Below are positions 27,483 to 36,800 of a DNA stretch of 64,000 nucleotides, one piece after another. This DNA comes from JANXYW01 sp031400455. Its GTDB lineage: Bacteria > Chloroflexota > Dehalococcoidia > DSTF01 > JACRBR01. Both the position numbers and the translations under genes were made by a program. The stretch spans positions 40,450 to 104,449 of the forward strand of contig JANNPX010000046.1 in NCBI GenBank assembly GCA_031400455.1, read 5' to 3'. Numbering within the stretch: position 1 is the stretch's first letter; every line of letters starts with the position of its first letter. Under the pieces are notes generated by a model. The model made no database searches. It saw nothing but the letters and a program-made list of their open reading frames with translations, and had not been told where the DNA came from.

Positions 27483-28868
27483 GTGAGTTTCGAGCGCTAT
27501 CACGAAGCAGTCGACTACCTGCAGCGGCGCCTCTGGCACGATCTGCCGATCGTGCCGGTCGAACGGGCGCTGCAGTCGAGGATACGGCATCTGCTTGCGC
27601 ACTTCGGCGACCCGCACCTGGCGATGCCCATCGTCCACGTCGGCGGCAGTGCCGGCAAGGGATCGACGTCGACGATGATGGCGGCCATCCTGCAAGCCTC
27701 CGGCGCCCGCACGGGGCTGTACACCGGTCCCCACCTCCAGACGTTCATCGAGCGCGCCGCTGTGGACGGACGGCTGATGTCACCGGATGAATTCGCGGAC
27801 ACCGTGCTTGGTATCGAGCCGCTGGTGCGAAAGATGCATATCGACGTGCTGGACGGCATCGGGTTCGGACGCCCCTCCCTGGTCGAAGTCGCATTCGCGA
27901 CGGGCATGCGCCACTTTGCGAGCGAGCGCTGCGACGCTGCGGTCGTCGAAGTGGGCCTCGGCGGCCGTACCGACTGCACGAACGTCTTCGACCAGAAGCG
28001 CGTCTCCGTGATCACGAACATCGAATACGAGCACCGCGAGCGTTTGGGATGGACGCTGACGTCGATTGCACGCGAGAAGGCGGCGATCATCCGCGGCGGC
28101 GAGATCGCCGTCGTCGGCGCGCTGCGACCTGAGGCGATGGCCGTGATCGCGGCGCGTTGTGCCGAGGTGGGCGCGACGCTGTGGCGAATGGGACACGAGG
28201 TGCGCGTAACGCATCGCCGGAGCGACGGCGACGGATCGACCTTCGACGTGCGCACGCCGCTCGGCGAGATGCACGGACTGCGCGTGCCGCTGCTCGGCGC
28301 GCACCAGGCGACGAACGCGGCGCTGGCGGTTGCGGCGGCGCTGGCGTTTTCAGGCGAAAGCGGCGCCGTCACCGCGGACTCCGCGCGATCGGGACTGGCG
28401 TCCCTACAGCTCAACGGCCGGCTGGAGTGCATGCAAGGGTCGCCCCGCGTGCTGCTCGACGGCGCCCACAACCCCGTCGAAGCGCAACATCTAGCAGGCA
28501 CGCTGCGAGAGCAGCTGATACGAGACGGCGGGCGTCTTCACCTCGTGTGCGGCATCCTCGCCGACAAGGATCAGGCCGCCATGGTGCGGCCGCTTGCCGG
28601 TATTGCCACGCGCGTCATCGTTACGCGTCCGCCGTCCGTGGAGCGCGCCGGCGATCCGGATCGGATGCTCGCGCTCTTCCGCAAAGCGCTCGGCGATGAC
28701 GCCGTAGTGTTCGAGCCAGACCCGCAGCGCGCCGTCGATCGGGCGCTCGACGACGCGGCCCTCGGCGACACGGTGTGCGTCACCGGCTCGATGTACCTCA
28801 TCGGCGCCGTGCGCGAGCGGTGGGTGCCGGAAGAGCGGATCCTCGAGCGGCGCTCCGCCGCCCTGTAG
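27483..28868 (+). CDS. folC: Folylpolyglutamate synthase / dihydrofolate synthase
   Basis: The 461-residue Mur-ligase-fold enzyme adds glutamate to (dihydro)folates using ATP. The P-loop is HVGGSAGKGSTSTM (about residues 47-60). VGLGGRTDCTN, the metal-binding ITNIEYEHRERLG and the C-terminal LLDGAHNPVEA complete the family pattern; the last motif carries the folate/glutamate-site His. GTG at 27483 is chosen because it is 25 bases after DinB and gives the normal N-terminus (SFERYHEAVDYLQRRL); longer in-frame starts would overlap the DinB gene. Confidence 0.95.
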   Translation: MSFERYHEAVDYLQRRLWHDLPIVPVERALQSRIRHLLAHFGDPHLAMPIVHVGGSAGKGSTSTMMAAILQASGARTGLYTGPHLQTFIERAAVDGRLMSPDEFADTVLGIEPLVRKMHIDVLDGIGFGRPSLVEVAFATGMRHFASERCDAAVVEVGLGGRTDCTNVFDQKRVSVITNIEYEHRERLGWTLTSIAREKAAIIRGGEIAVVGALRPEAMAVIAARCAEVGATLWRMGHEVRVTHRRSDGDGSTFDVRTPLGEMHGLRVPLLGAHQATNAALAVAAALAFSGESGAVTADSARSGLASLQLNGRLECMQGSPRVLLDGAHNPVEAQHLAGTLREQLIRDGGRLHLVCGILADKDQAAMVRPLAGIATRVIVTRPPSVERAGDPDRMLALFRKALGDDAVVFEPDPQRAVDRALDDAALGDTVCVTGSMYLIGAVRERWVPEERILERRSAAL

Positions 28869-28892
28869 GGGCGGGGCTAGCCCCGCCCGCAT
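28865..28892. repeat. GTAGGGGC-family palindrome at the folC stop
   Basis: GTAGGGGCGGGGCTAGCCCC starts within the folC stop codon and is identical at its core to the copy at 24986. The stem could mark the 3' end of the folC transcript. Confidence 0.85.
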
Positions 28893-28920
28893 CTCGCACC
28901 GAGTATCCGTGATTCGTCTA

Positions 28921-28976
28921 CCGGCTGACCGGCTGACCGGCTGACCGGCTGACCGGCTGACCGGCTGACCGGCTGA
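28921..28976. repeat. Seven perfect tandem copies of an 8-bp unit
   Basis: CCGGCTGA is repeated seven times without error, followed by degenerate copies (CTAGCTGA, GCTGCTGA). It lies in the gap upstream of the nitroreductase gene. The copy number is likely to vary between strains by replication slippage. Confidence 0.97.
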
Positions 28977-29055
28977 CTAGCTGAGCTGCTGACCGGCCAC
29001 ATGGCGCCGGGCCGCGCCGTGCGCCATCATCCTGTTCTAGCGAAAGGACGGAGAC

Positions 29056-29673
29056 GTGGACTTCTTTGAAGTAGCGAACACGCAGCGCGCTATGCGGCGG
29101 TTGAAGAGCGATCCTGTGTCGGATGAGGATCTGTGGAAGATCCTGGAGACGGCGACGAAAGCACCGAACGGCGGCAATCAGCAGCCGTGGAACTTCGTCG
29201 TGGTGCGTGACGTCGCCGCGAAGACCAAGATCGCGGCGTGGTATCTCGAAGCATGGAACCAGGCGTACGGCGGCCGCGTCCGCGACGCGATGGTCGCGGA
29301 CGCGAACATGTCGAAGACGTGGAAGTCCGCCAACTACCTGGCGAACCACATGGCGGACGTGCCCGTGCTTGTGATCGCCACAATCAAGAAGGGCATGGTG
29401 GCGATCGGCCCGACGCTTGGCGGCTCGATCTATCCCGCCGTGCAGAACCTGATGCTCGCCGCCCGCGCCATCGGCCTCGGCACGGCCCTCACCACCCTGC
29501 ACAAGATGCACGAGGACGACGTAAAGGCCCTCCTGGGCATCCCGGACGACGTCGAGACGATGGCGCTGATCCCCGTCGGCTGGCCGCAGGGCCAGTTCGG
29601 CCCGGTCAACCGCCTGCCCGTCGAGAAGGTCGTGTACTGGGACGGCTGGGGGCAGAAGCGCTCGCGCGAGTAA
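29056..29673 (+). CDS. Nitroreductase-family FMN-dependent oxidoreductase
   Basis: The 205-residue protein begins at GTG 29056 after AAAGGACGGAGAC. It has the nitroreductase layout: an N-terminal FMN-binding arginine run (NTQRAMRRLK), KAPNGGNQQPWNFVVVRD, then AVQNLMLAARAIGLGTALTTL near the C-terminus and VGWPQGQFGPVNR. These homodimeric enzymes reduce nitro-aromatics, quinones or similar compounds with NAD(P)H. The central part (KTWKSANYLANHMADVPVLV) is typical of the subgroup common in Actinobacteria and Chloroflexota. The true substrate is unknown. Confidence 0.92.
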   Translation: MDFFEVANTQRAMRRLKSDPVSDEDLWKILETATKAPNGGNQQPWNFVVVRDVAAKTKIAAWYLEAWNQAYGGRVRDAMVADANMSKTWKSANYLANHMADVPVLVIATIKKGMVAIGPTLGGSIYPAVQNLMLAARAIGLGTALTTLHKMHEDDVKALLGIPDDVETMALIPVGWPQGQFGPVNRLPVEKVVYWDGWGQKRSRE

Positions 29674-29783
29674 GGCGTCAAGCCGGGCGGCAGCGGCGAT
29701 TCCGCGCCCGCAGCGAATTCGATAGGATCACGTCGCGCCGCCTTCTGACCGGATCTATGGGCGGCTCTCCGAGGCTAACGAGC

Positions 29784-31004
29784 ATGTCGCTGGTCGTACA
29801 GAAGTACGGTGGCTCCTCCGTGGCGTCCGCCGAGAAGATCAAGATCGTCGCCGCGCGCATCAAGCGGCGCGCGGATGCGGGCGACCGCGTCGTTGCCGTC
29901 GTTTCGGCGATGGGCGACACCACGGACGACCTGATCGCTCTTGCGATGCAGATCACGGACCACCCGCACGCGCGTGAGATGGACGTGCTGCTCAGCACCG
30001 GCGAAACCCAGTCGAGCGCGCTGATGGTGATGGCGCTCCATGCGCTCGGCGTCGAAGCGATCAGCCTCTCCGGCGCGCAGGCCGGTATGCGTACCGATTC
30101 CGTGCACCGCAGCGCGCGGATCCTGGCGATCGAGCCGACGCGCCTGCGCGAAGAGCTGGATCGCGGACGCGTAGTCATCGTCGCCGGCTTCCAGGGTCTG
30201 ACCGAGGAGATGGATGTCGCCACGATCGGCCGTGGCGGCTCCGACACCACGGCCGTCGCGTTCGCCGCGGCGCTCGACGCCCGCTGCGAGATCTACACCG
30301 ACGTCGAAGGCGTGTACACCGCCGACCCGCGCGTCGTGCCGGACGCTCGCAAGCTCAAGGACATCTCGTACGAAGAGATGCTCGAACTCGCCAGCAAGGG
30401 CGCGAAGGTGATGGCGCCGCGCGCCGTCGAACTCGGCTCCGTCTACAACATCGAGATCCTCGTAGCGCACAGCGCGAAGGACGCGCCGGGCACGCTCATT
30501 CACGGAGGCGCGGAAATGGAAGGCTTCAACCGGATACGTGGCATTGCGCACGATATGGACGTGGCGAAGATCACCCTGCGACATGTGCCGGACCGGCCCG
30601 GCGTCGCTGCGGAGATCTTCCAGCCGCTCGCCGACGCGCATCTCTCGGTCGATACGATTGTGCAGAACGCCAGCGAGGATAACCTGACCGACCTGACGTT
30701 CACGCTGGCCAAGGGCGATTTTGCCCGCGCGCTTCCCCTCGTGAACGAGATCGCCCAGCGCATCGGCGCAAAGGAAGTCGTCGCCGATGAGCGCATGGGT
30801 AAGGTAAGCATCGTCGGCACCGGCATCCAGAGCGCCCCCGGCTACGCCGCCCGCATGTTCCGCACGCTCTCCGACGCCGGCATCAACATCGAGATCATCT
30901 CGACTAGCGAGATCCGCATCACCTGCATCGTCCCCGAAGACCACGTCGCCGACGCCGTCCGCGCCCTGCACACCGCCTTCGAACTCGAGAAGGACGCGCT
31001 CTAA
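29784..31004 (+). CDS. lysC: Aspartate kinase
   Basis: The 406-residue enzyme phosphorylates aspartate, the first step towards lysine, threonine and methionine. The kinase domain starts with VVQKYGGSSVAS and holds the conserved STGETQSSALM (about 70-80), GRGGSDTTAVAFAAAL and the D-x-x-G-V-Y-TADPR stretch. Two ACT domains follow (about 265-400), which bind lysine or threonine as feedback inhibitors. The length fits the Bacillus-type alpha subunit. ATG at 29757 is an in-frame alternative. TAGGAT at 29723-29728 is a possible -10 box. Confidence 0.96.
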   Translation: MSLVVQKYGGSSVASAEKIKIVAARIKRRADAGDRVVAVVSAMGDTTDDLIALAMQITDHPHAREMDVLLSTGETQSSALMVMALHALGVEAISLSGAQAGMRTDSVHRSARILAIEPTRLREELDRGRVVIVAGFQGLTEEMDVATIGRGGSDTTAVAFAAALDARCEIYTDVEGVYTADPRVVPDARKLKDISYEEMLELASKGAKVMAPRAVELGSVYNIEILVAHSAKDAPGTLIHGGAEMEGFNRIRGIAHDMDVAKITLRHVPDRPGVAAEIFQPLADAHLSVDTIVQNASEDNLTDLTFTLAKGDFARALPLVNEIAQRIGAKEVVADERMGKVSIVGTGIQSAPGYAARMFRTLSDAGINIEIISTSEIRITCIVPEDHVADAVRALHTAFELEKDAL

Positions 31005-31036
31005 CCCGTCGGCGGCTCGCGCGGAGGAACTTGTGC

Positions 31037-31444
31037 ATGAGGCCTGACAAGCGCGCTTCGCGAACCTACCGCGTCCTCGTCGCCGAAGACGACTTCCCGT
31101 ACCGCGAGACCATCGTACGGCTCGTCGAAGCGATCGGACTCACCTCCGTCGCTGTCGAAGATGGACTCGACGCTGCGGCGCTGCTCGCGGACGCATCACA
31201 GGCGTTCGATCTCGCCATCACAGACTTTCGCATGCCGCGAGGGAGCGGCTGGCGCGTTGTGGAAGCCGCTCGCACGCACCGCGGCGCGTCCTTTCCCGTC
31301 ATCATGCAAACCGGAGAGTCGCAGTACGCCGACGTCTACCTGAAGGCGGAAGAGCTGTCCGTGCCAATCATCGCGAAGTCCGATATCAACTCGCTGCTCA
31401 TACCGATGGTGCGTGACGCGCTGGAGCTGGGCGACGGCGCATGA
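31037..31444 (+). CDS. Stand-alone receiver-domain (CheY-like) response regulator
   Basis: The 135-residue protein is one receiver domain. The acidic pair is in VLVAEDDFPYR, the phospho-acceptor Asp in LAITDFRMPRGSG, the conserved Thr in VIMQTGES, and the Lys in PIIAKSDI. It has no output domain, so it must act by protein contact, like CheY or a phosphorelay intermediate. GGAGG precedes the start. No histidine kinase is near. The gene lies 32 bases after lysC, so cotranscription is possible. Confidence 0.9.
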   Translation: MRPDKRASRTYRVLVAEDDFPYRETIVRLVEAIGLTSVAVEDGLDAAALLADASQAFDLAITDFRMPRGSGWRVVEAARTHRGASFPVIMQTGESQYADVYLKAEELSVPIIAKSDINSLLIPMVRDALELGDGA

Positions 31445-31466
31445 TCACCCCGCCGCCCGAAACGCT

Positions 31467-31512
31467 CCTTCTCCACAATGTGGAGAGGGGTGGCCGAAGG
31501 CCGGGGTGAGGC
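31467..31512. repeat. Palindromic repeat of the CTCTCC...GGAGAGGGGTGGCC family
   Basis: TTCTCCACAATGTGGAGAGG is followed by GGTGGCCGAAGGCCGGGGTG, nearly the same as the element between copZ and copA. Confidence 0.88.
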
Positions 31513-31576
31513 TCGAGCCAACAGCGCCGCACAGATCGTCAGCGCCCGTAACTTTCAGCTGTTGTACGATCCCCCC

Positions 31577-33181
31577 ATGCCGAACGAACCCGTAGGCGTA
31601 CTCATCATCGGCGCCGGCGCTTCTGGCGCGGCGTTCGCATGGCGCATCGCTGACGCGGGCATGAGCGTCCTCTGCCTGGAGCAGGGGCCGTGGGTGAAGC
31701 AGGGCGACTACCCAACGAACTTCCTTGACTGGGAATCGCGCAGCATGGGGCCGTTCGCCACCAGCCCCAACATCCGCAAGCTCCCCGCCGACTACCCCGT
31801 CAACGAGCAGGACTCCTCGATCACGCCGCTGATGTACAACGCGGTTGGCGGCAGCACTATTCTCTGGGCCGGACACTTCCCGCGCTTCACGCCGCGCGAC
31901 TTCCGCGTGAAGAGCGATGACGGCGTCGCCGACGACTGGCCGATCGACTACGAAACGCTCGAGCCCTTCTTCGCCATCAACGACCGGATGATGGGCGTCT
32001 CCGGTCTCGCGGGCGATCCCGCCTACCCGTACCACGAGCCGACGATGCCGCCGCTTCCGCTCGGCAAGAGCGGCAACACGGTCGCCGCTGGCTTCGAGAA
32101 GCTCGGCTGGCACTGGTGGCCGTCCGATAGCGCCGTCACGTCGCAGGAGTACGAGGGCCGCGCGCCCTGCATCAACCTCGGCGCCTGCATCAACGGCTGC
32201 GCGCAAGGCGCGAAGGCCAGCACGGACATCACCTACTGGCCTGCGGCGCAGCGGAAGGGCGTACAGATCCGCACCGGCTGCCGCGTGAAGGAGATCACGG
32301 TCCGGCCTGACGGCATGGCCGACGGAGTCCTCTACTACGACGAAGGCGGCACGCTGCAAGAGCAGAAAGCGGAGATCGTCGTGCTGGCCGCCAACGGCAT
32401 CGGCACGCCGCGGTTGCTGCTCAACTCGAAGAGCGCGCAGCATCCCGACGGCCTCGCGAACAGCAGTGGCATGGTCGGCAAGAACCTCATGTTCCATCCC
32501 TACGCCGCGATTCTCGGGGTCTTCGATGAGGACTTGGGCGGCCGTCGCGGTCCCACCGGATGCTCGCTCTGGAGCCACGAGTTCTACAAGACCGATCTGT
32601 CGCGCGGCTTCGTGCGCGGCTACTCGTTCGAGGCCGTGCGCGGCTTTGCCCCGGCGCAGACTGCCCTCTGGGGCATGTCCCGCGGGATGGTGCCGTGGGG
32701 CCCCGACCACCACAAGTCGTACGCGCGCGTCTACAACCGCACCACCGGCCTGCTGGCCATCACGGAGGATCTGCCCGAAGAAACCAACACCGTGACCCTC
32801 GACCCGGAGCTGACGGACAGCAACGGTATCCCGGCGCCGAAGATCAACTACAAGCTCAGTGACAACAGCCAGAAGATGCTGGCGCACGCCGTCGAACGCG
32901 CGAAAGAGGCGCTGACCGCCGCCGGCGCCACCGAAGTGTTCTCGGAACCGCTGATGAGCAATGCCGGCTGGCACCTGATGGGCACGGCGCGCATGGGCGC
33001 CGACCCGAAGACATCCGTCGTCAACGAATGGGGCCGCGCGCACGACGTCAAGAATCTCTTCATCATCGACGGCAGCATCTTCGTCACCGCCGGCGGCGTC
33101 AATCCCACATCCACCATCCAGGCGCTGGCGCTCTACGTGGCCGACAGCATCAAGAAGAACATCGAGACACTCTTCGACTGA
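31577..33181 (+). CDS. GMC oxidoreductase, gluconate-2-dehydrogenase-like large subunit
   Basis: The 534-residue flavoprotein starts with the FAD motif VLIIGAGASGAAFAWRIADAG. Other marks are AVGGSTILWAGHFPRF, a Cys-rich CINLGACINGCAQGAK, VVLAANGIGTPRLLLNS and the C-terminal active-site stretch GWHLMGTARMGADP with GVNPTSTIQALAL. This subgroup forms membrane or periplasmic sugar-alcohol dehydrogenases with a small gamma subunit, and such a subunit gene follows three bases later. No signal peptide is seen on either protein and no cytochrome gene follows. TACGAT six bases before the ATG suggests a leaderless start. Confidence 0.9.
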   Translation: MPNEPVGVLIIGAGASGAAFAWRIADAGMSVLCLEQGPWVKQGDYPTNFLDWESRSMGPFATSPNIRKLPADYPVNEQDSSITPLMYNAVGGSTILWAGHFPRFTPRDFRVKSDDGVADDWPIDYETLEPFFAINDRMMGVSGLAGDPAYPYHEPTMPPLPLGKSGNTVAAGFEKLGWHWWPSDSAVTSQEYEGRAPCINLGACINGCAQGAKASTDITYWPAAQRKGVQIRTGCRVKEITVRPDGMADGVLYYDEGGTLQEQKAEIVVLAANGIGTPRLLLNSKSAQHPDGLANSSGMVGKNLMFHPYAAILGVFDEDLGGRRGPTGCSLWSHEFYKTDLSRGFVRGYSFEAVRGFAPAQTALWGMSRGMVPWGPDHHKSYARVYNRTTGLLAITEDLPEETNTVTLDPELTDSNGIPAPKINYKLSDNSQKMLAHAVERAKEALTAAGATEVFSEPLMSNAGWHLMGTARMGADPKTSVVNEWGRAHDVKNLFIIDGSIFVTAGGVNPTSTIQALALYVADSIKKNIETLFD

Positions 33182-33183
33182 CC

Positions 33184-33636
33184 ATGACTGATACACCCAC
33201 ACCGCTGCGCGACCCCGCCTTCATGCAGGCGTTCCTCGACCTCGTGATCCCACCGAGCGATGACGGGAAGCTGCCCGGCGCGGGGAGCCTGGACCTCGCC
33301 TTCGATATGGCCGGCCGGGTCGACGCCGATCCGATGCTCGGCCCGTTCGTGCAGGCGGGTCTCCAGGCCGTGCGCGACGCCGCACTTGCGCGCGATCCGT
33401 CAGGCCTCGCCGCGCTCCCGCCGCCCGCAGGCGTCGAAGTGATCGAATCGCAACTCGCCGCGCACCCGATGCTCATGATCGGCGTCGCGCTGCATCTCTA
33501 CCCCGCCTACTACCAGCATCCCCGCGTCCTGGCAGGCCTCGGCGAACCGCCGCGCGCCCCCTTCCCCGAAGGCTACGCCCTCGAACCAACCGACCCGCAA
33601 CTCCTCCAGAAACTGCTAGACCGCCGCCGCAAGTAG
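33184..33636 (+). CDS. Small subunit-like partner of the GMC dehydrogenase
   Basis: The 150-residue protein starts three bases after the large-subunit stop. It resembles gluconate 2-dehydrogenase subunit 3: FMQAFLDLVIPPSDDGKLPGAGSLD near the N-terminus and a later HPRVLAGLGEPPRAPFPEGYAL. Classical subunit 3 proteins carry a twin-arginine signal that exports the complex; none is present here, so this pair may be cytoplasmic or use another signal. The assignment rests partly on position. Confidence 0.75.
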   Translation: MTDTPTPLRDPAFMQAFLDLVIPPSDDGKLPGAGSLDLAFDMAGRVDADPMLGPFVQAGLQAVRDAALARDPSGLAALPPPAGVEVIESQLAAHPMLMIGVALHLYPAYYQHPRVLAGLGEPPRAPFPEGYALEPTDPQLLQKLLDRRRK

Positions 33637-33696
33637 TCGCGTTACGACGCGGCCCTGCTCCAGCACCCCGCGCCGTGGTTCCACACCAACCGCTCG

Positions 33697-33800
33697 AAAC
33701 GCTCCTCCTCGCCCCCTGGGAGAGGAGGTGGCCGGAGGCCGGAGGAGAGGGCCCCCGTGCGCCACCGATCGTTGAGGCAGGGCCGGGTGAGGGCTCCCCC
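33697..33800. repeat. Diverged repeat of the CTCTCC...GTGGCC family
   Basis: AACGCTCCTCCTCGCCCCCT followed by GGGAGAGGAGGTGGCCGGAG is an altered copy of the element at 31467. A second piece (GGCCGGGTGAGGGCTCCCCC) lies at 33781-33800, immediately before the -10 box of the next gene. Confidence 0.65.
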
Positions 33801-33803
33801 TGC

Positions 33804-33809
33804 TACAAT
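33804..33809 (+). promoter_or_regulatory. -10 box of a probable leaderless promoter
   Basis: TACAAT lies nine bases before the ATG of the cyclase/ATPase gene, which has no ribosome-binding site. Confidence 0.6.
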
Positions 33810-33818
33810 CGCCGCACG

Positions 33819-36800
33819 ATGACCACAGACCGCGCCACCACAACCACCATCCTCTTCTCCGACCTCGTCGGCTCAACCGAGCTGCTGCAGCGCGCGGGCG
33901 ACGACGACGCGCAGCGCATCTTCAAAGCCCACTACCAGCTCCTGCGCGATGCCGTCAGCGCCAACGGCGGCGCCGAGGTGAAATCGCTCGGCGACGGGCT
34001 GATGGTCGCGTTCGCGTCCACCGCCGATGCCGTCCGCTGCGCGATCACGATGCAGCAGGCGTCACGCCGCCCCGTTAGCGGCGAGCGCGTGACGATCCGC
34101 GTCGGCATCAACGCAGGCGATGCGCTGCGCGACGAAGGCGACTACTTCGGCACGGCCGTCGTCACCGCACGGCGCCTCTGCGATCGCGCAGGCCCCGGCC
34201 AGATCCTCTGCAGCGCCGTCATCGAAGCCCTGCTCGCCGGCCGTCAGGCGTTCTCGTTCCGCGACCTCGGCGAACTCGAGCTGAAGGGCCTCACCGCTCC
34301 CGTCGCCACGCGCGAGGTGATCTACGAGACGGAGCAGCAGGGCCTGATGCTCAGCCGCACGCCGTTCGTCGGCCGCGACGCCGAACTGTCGCGCATCAAG
34401 TCGAAGCTCGCCGATGCGCGCACGGGCCGCGGCGGATTGGTGATGCTCGTCGGCGAGCCCGGCATCGGCAAGTCGCGCATGATCGAGGAGTTCACAGAGC
34501 ACGCGCGCAGCGACGGCGCGGCCGTGCTGTTCGGCGCCTGCTTCGAAGGCGAGTGGGTGCCGCCGTTCGCGCCCTTCGCCGACGCGATCGACAACTACGC
34601 GAAAGAAGCACCGGTCGAAACGCTGCAGTCCGACCTCGGCCACAGCGCGGGTGCGATCGCGCGCCTCGCGCCGTCCCTGCGGGATCGTCTGCCGGACTTC
34701 GCCGAGCCCGCCGCACTCCAGCCCGACGAGGAGCGCTTCCGACTGCTCGATGCTGTATCCCAGTTCCTCATCGCGACGTCGCAGCGCGCGCCGGTCGTAC
34801 TCGTGCTCGACGATCTGCATTGGGCCGACAAGGGCACAATCGCGATGATGCGCCACGTCGCGCGCTTCGTCACGAAGCACCGCATCCTCATGCTCGGCGC
34901 CTATCGCGATGTCGAGCTCGACCGTCAGCACCCGCTCTCCGACGCGCTCGCGCAGCTGCGCCACGAGGTCGAGTACGAGCGTATCGCGCTCAAAGGCCTC
35001 GACGAGAGCGACATCGGCGCCATGCTCACCAGCATCACCGAGCAGGAGGTGCCGGAGGCGTTCGTGCACGCGATCAGCGCCGAGACCGACGGCAACCCGT
35101 TCTTCATCCGCGAAGTGCTGATCCACCTCACCGAAGAAGGCAAGATCTTCCAGCAGGACGGCCGCTGGACGTCGAACGTATCGATCGCAGAGATGGGCAT
35201 ACCGGAGGGCGTGCGCCAGGTGATCGGGCGCCGGCTGTCGCGTCTCTCCGACTCCGCCAACAAGCTGATGACCGCCGCCTCCGGCTTCAACGGACCATTC
35301 CACATCGATCTCGCTGGGGCGTCTGCCGGCCTCGACGAGTCGGCCGCGCTCGACGCCATCGACGAGGCGCTGCAGGCGCAACTTCTCCGTTCGACCGGCG
35401 AGCACGACACCTACAACTTCACGCACGCCCTCATTCGCCACACGCTGTACGGCGAGTTGAGCCCGTCGCGCCAGGTGCGCCTCCACCGCCAGATCGCAGA
35501 GGCGATGGAGCGCGTCTACGGCGCTCGCGCGAAGGATCATGCCGCGGAGCTCGCGTTCCAGTACCACCGCAGCGCCGCCGTGTCTGGTGCGGAGCGCGGT
35601 GTCCCTCATGCGCTCGCGGCCGCGGACCAGGCGGAGTCATCGGCGGCATGGGACGAGCAGGTTGCCTTCCTGCGTATGGCGCTGGAACTGCTTCCCGAAG
35701 GGGACGCGCGCCAACCGCGCCTGCTCGCCCGTCTCGGGATCGCGCTGATGTGGGCACTGCAGCCGGACGAGGGCCTCCGCGCTGCTATCGAAGCCGGCGC
35801 GTCGATCGCCGCAAGCGAAAGCAACGACGCCGCAGCAGACTACTTGCATGATGTGATGATTGCCGCGTTTGAGGCCGGGAACATGCTCGCCTCGTTGACG
35901 CTTGCCAGCGAGGGAATGAAATACATAGGAGCCAGACGCGACGGCGTCTGGGCGGACCTCCTCCACAGCGATCACCTGGCGAGAACATGGAACGATCCGT
36001 CCGCGCTTGGCATCCTCCTCCCGGCGGACGAGCCGGAGTTCGATCTGTGGATCCAGGTCATGAACAGTCTGCCTGCCGACGAGCGGCCGTTCGCTTACGC
36101 GCGCTTCGACTCGCGAAGTCAGTTTCTCAGCGACTTGGAGGGGTTGCGGATCCTCGATCGTGCTGGACAGTGCTTGTGGTATCTGGGCGATGCTCATCGC
36201 GCGAAGCGCGACTTCGCGGATGCACTCGCAACCGCAGAGGGCGAGGGGCGCGTCGCAGAGCAAGTGCTGATCCATGGCCAGCTTGCCCGCGGCTACGCTG
36301 CCCTTGGCGAGTTCGCCGAGGCACGAGATTCCCTCGACCGTTGCGCGGCGCTGATCGCTCGGCTGCCCGGCCCGTCCGTACACACCCAGCAGTTCGGCGT
36401 CGCCGAGATAGAGCTCCGCGCGGCGCTCGGCGAACGGCTGGTATTAGAGTCCGATGGGCGGCTGGCCTTTGCCCTTGGTTCGCAGCAAGGCGGCGCGGAG
36501 ATGGGCTACGCCCGTGCGCTGGTGTTCTCCATCGGCGCCGTCGCCTTCGCCCAGGCTGACAATCCGGGCGGGGCGCTTGCGGCACTGGCTCTTGCGTTGC
36601 CTGCGATCGAGCGCGCGCCAATCGGAGAAGTCAACCTCGCGTGCATCCTCTGCAACAGCGCCTGGGCGCTGTGGATCCTCGAGAGCACGGACCACATCGA
36701 AGCGATCGAGAAGAGCCTGCGAGAGAAAGTCGTCGCGCCGGATCATCGCTTCATCCTGCAAGACGGCCGCCTCGCGCTCGCCCGCATATGCGCGCTTACG

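Noticed and set aside
28921..28976. Possible CRISPR array
   Set aside because: The 8-bp unit repeats without spacers, so it is a simple tandem repeat. No array of 24-48-bp repeats with spacers was seen anywhere in the window.
34062..35609. A 515-codon open frame on the minus strand opposite the cyclase/ATPase gene
   Set aside because: Its composition mirrors the codon bias of the true gene and it shows no recognisable motif.
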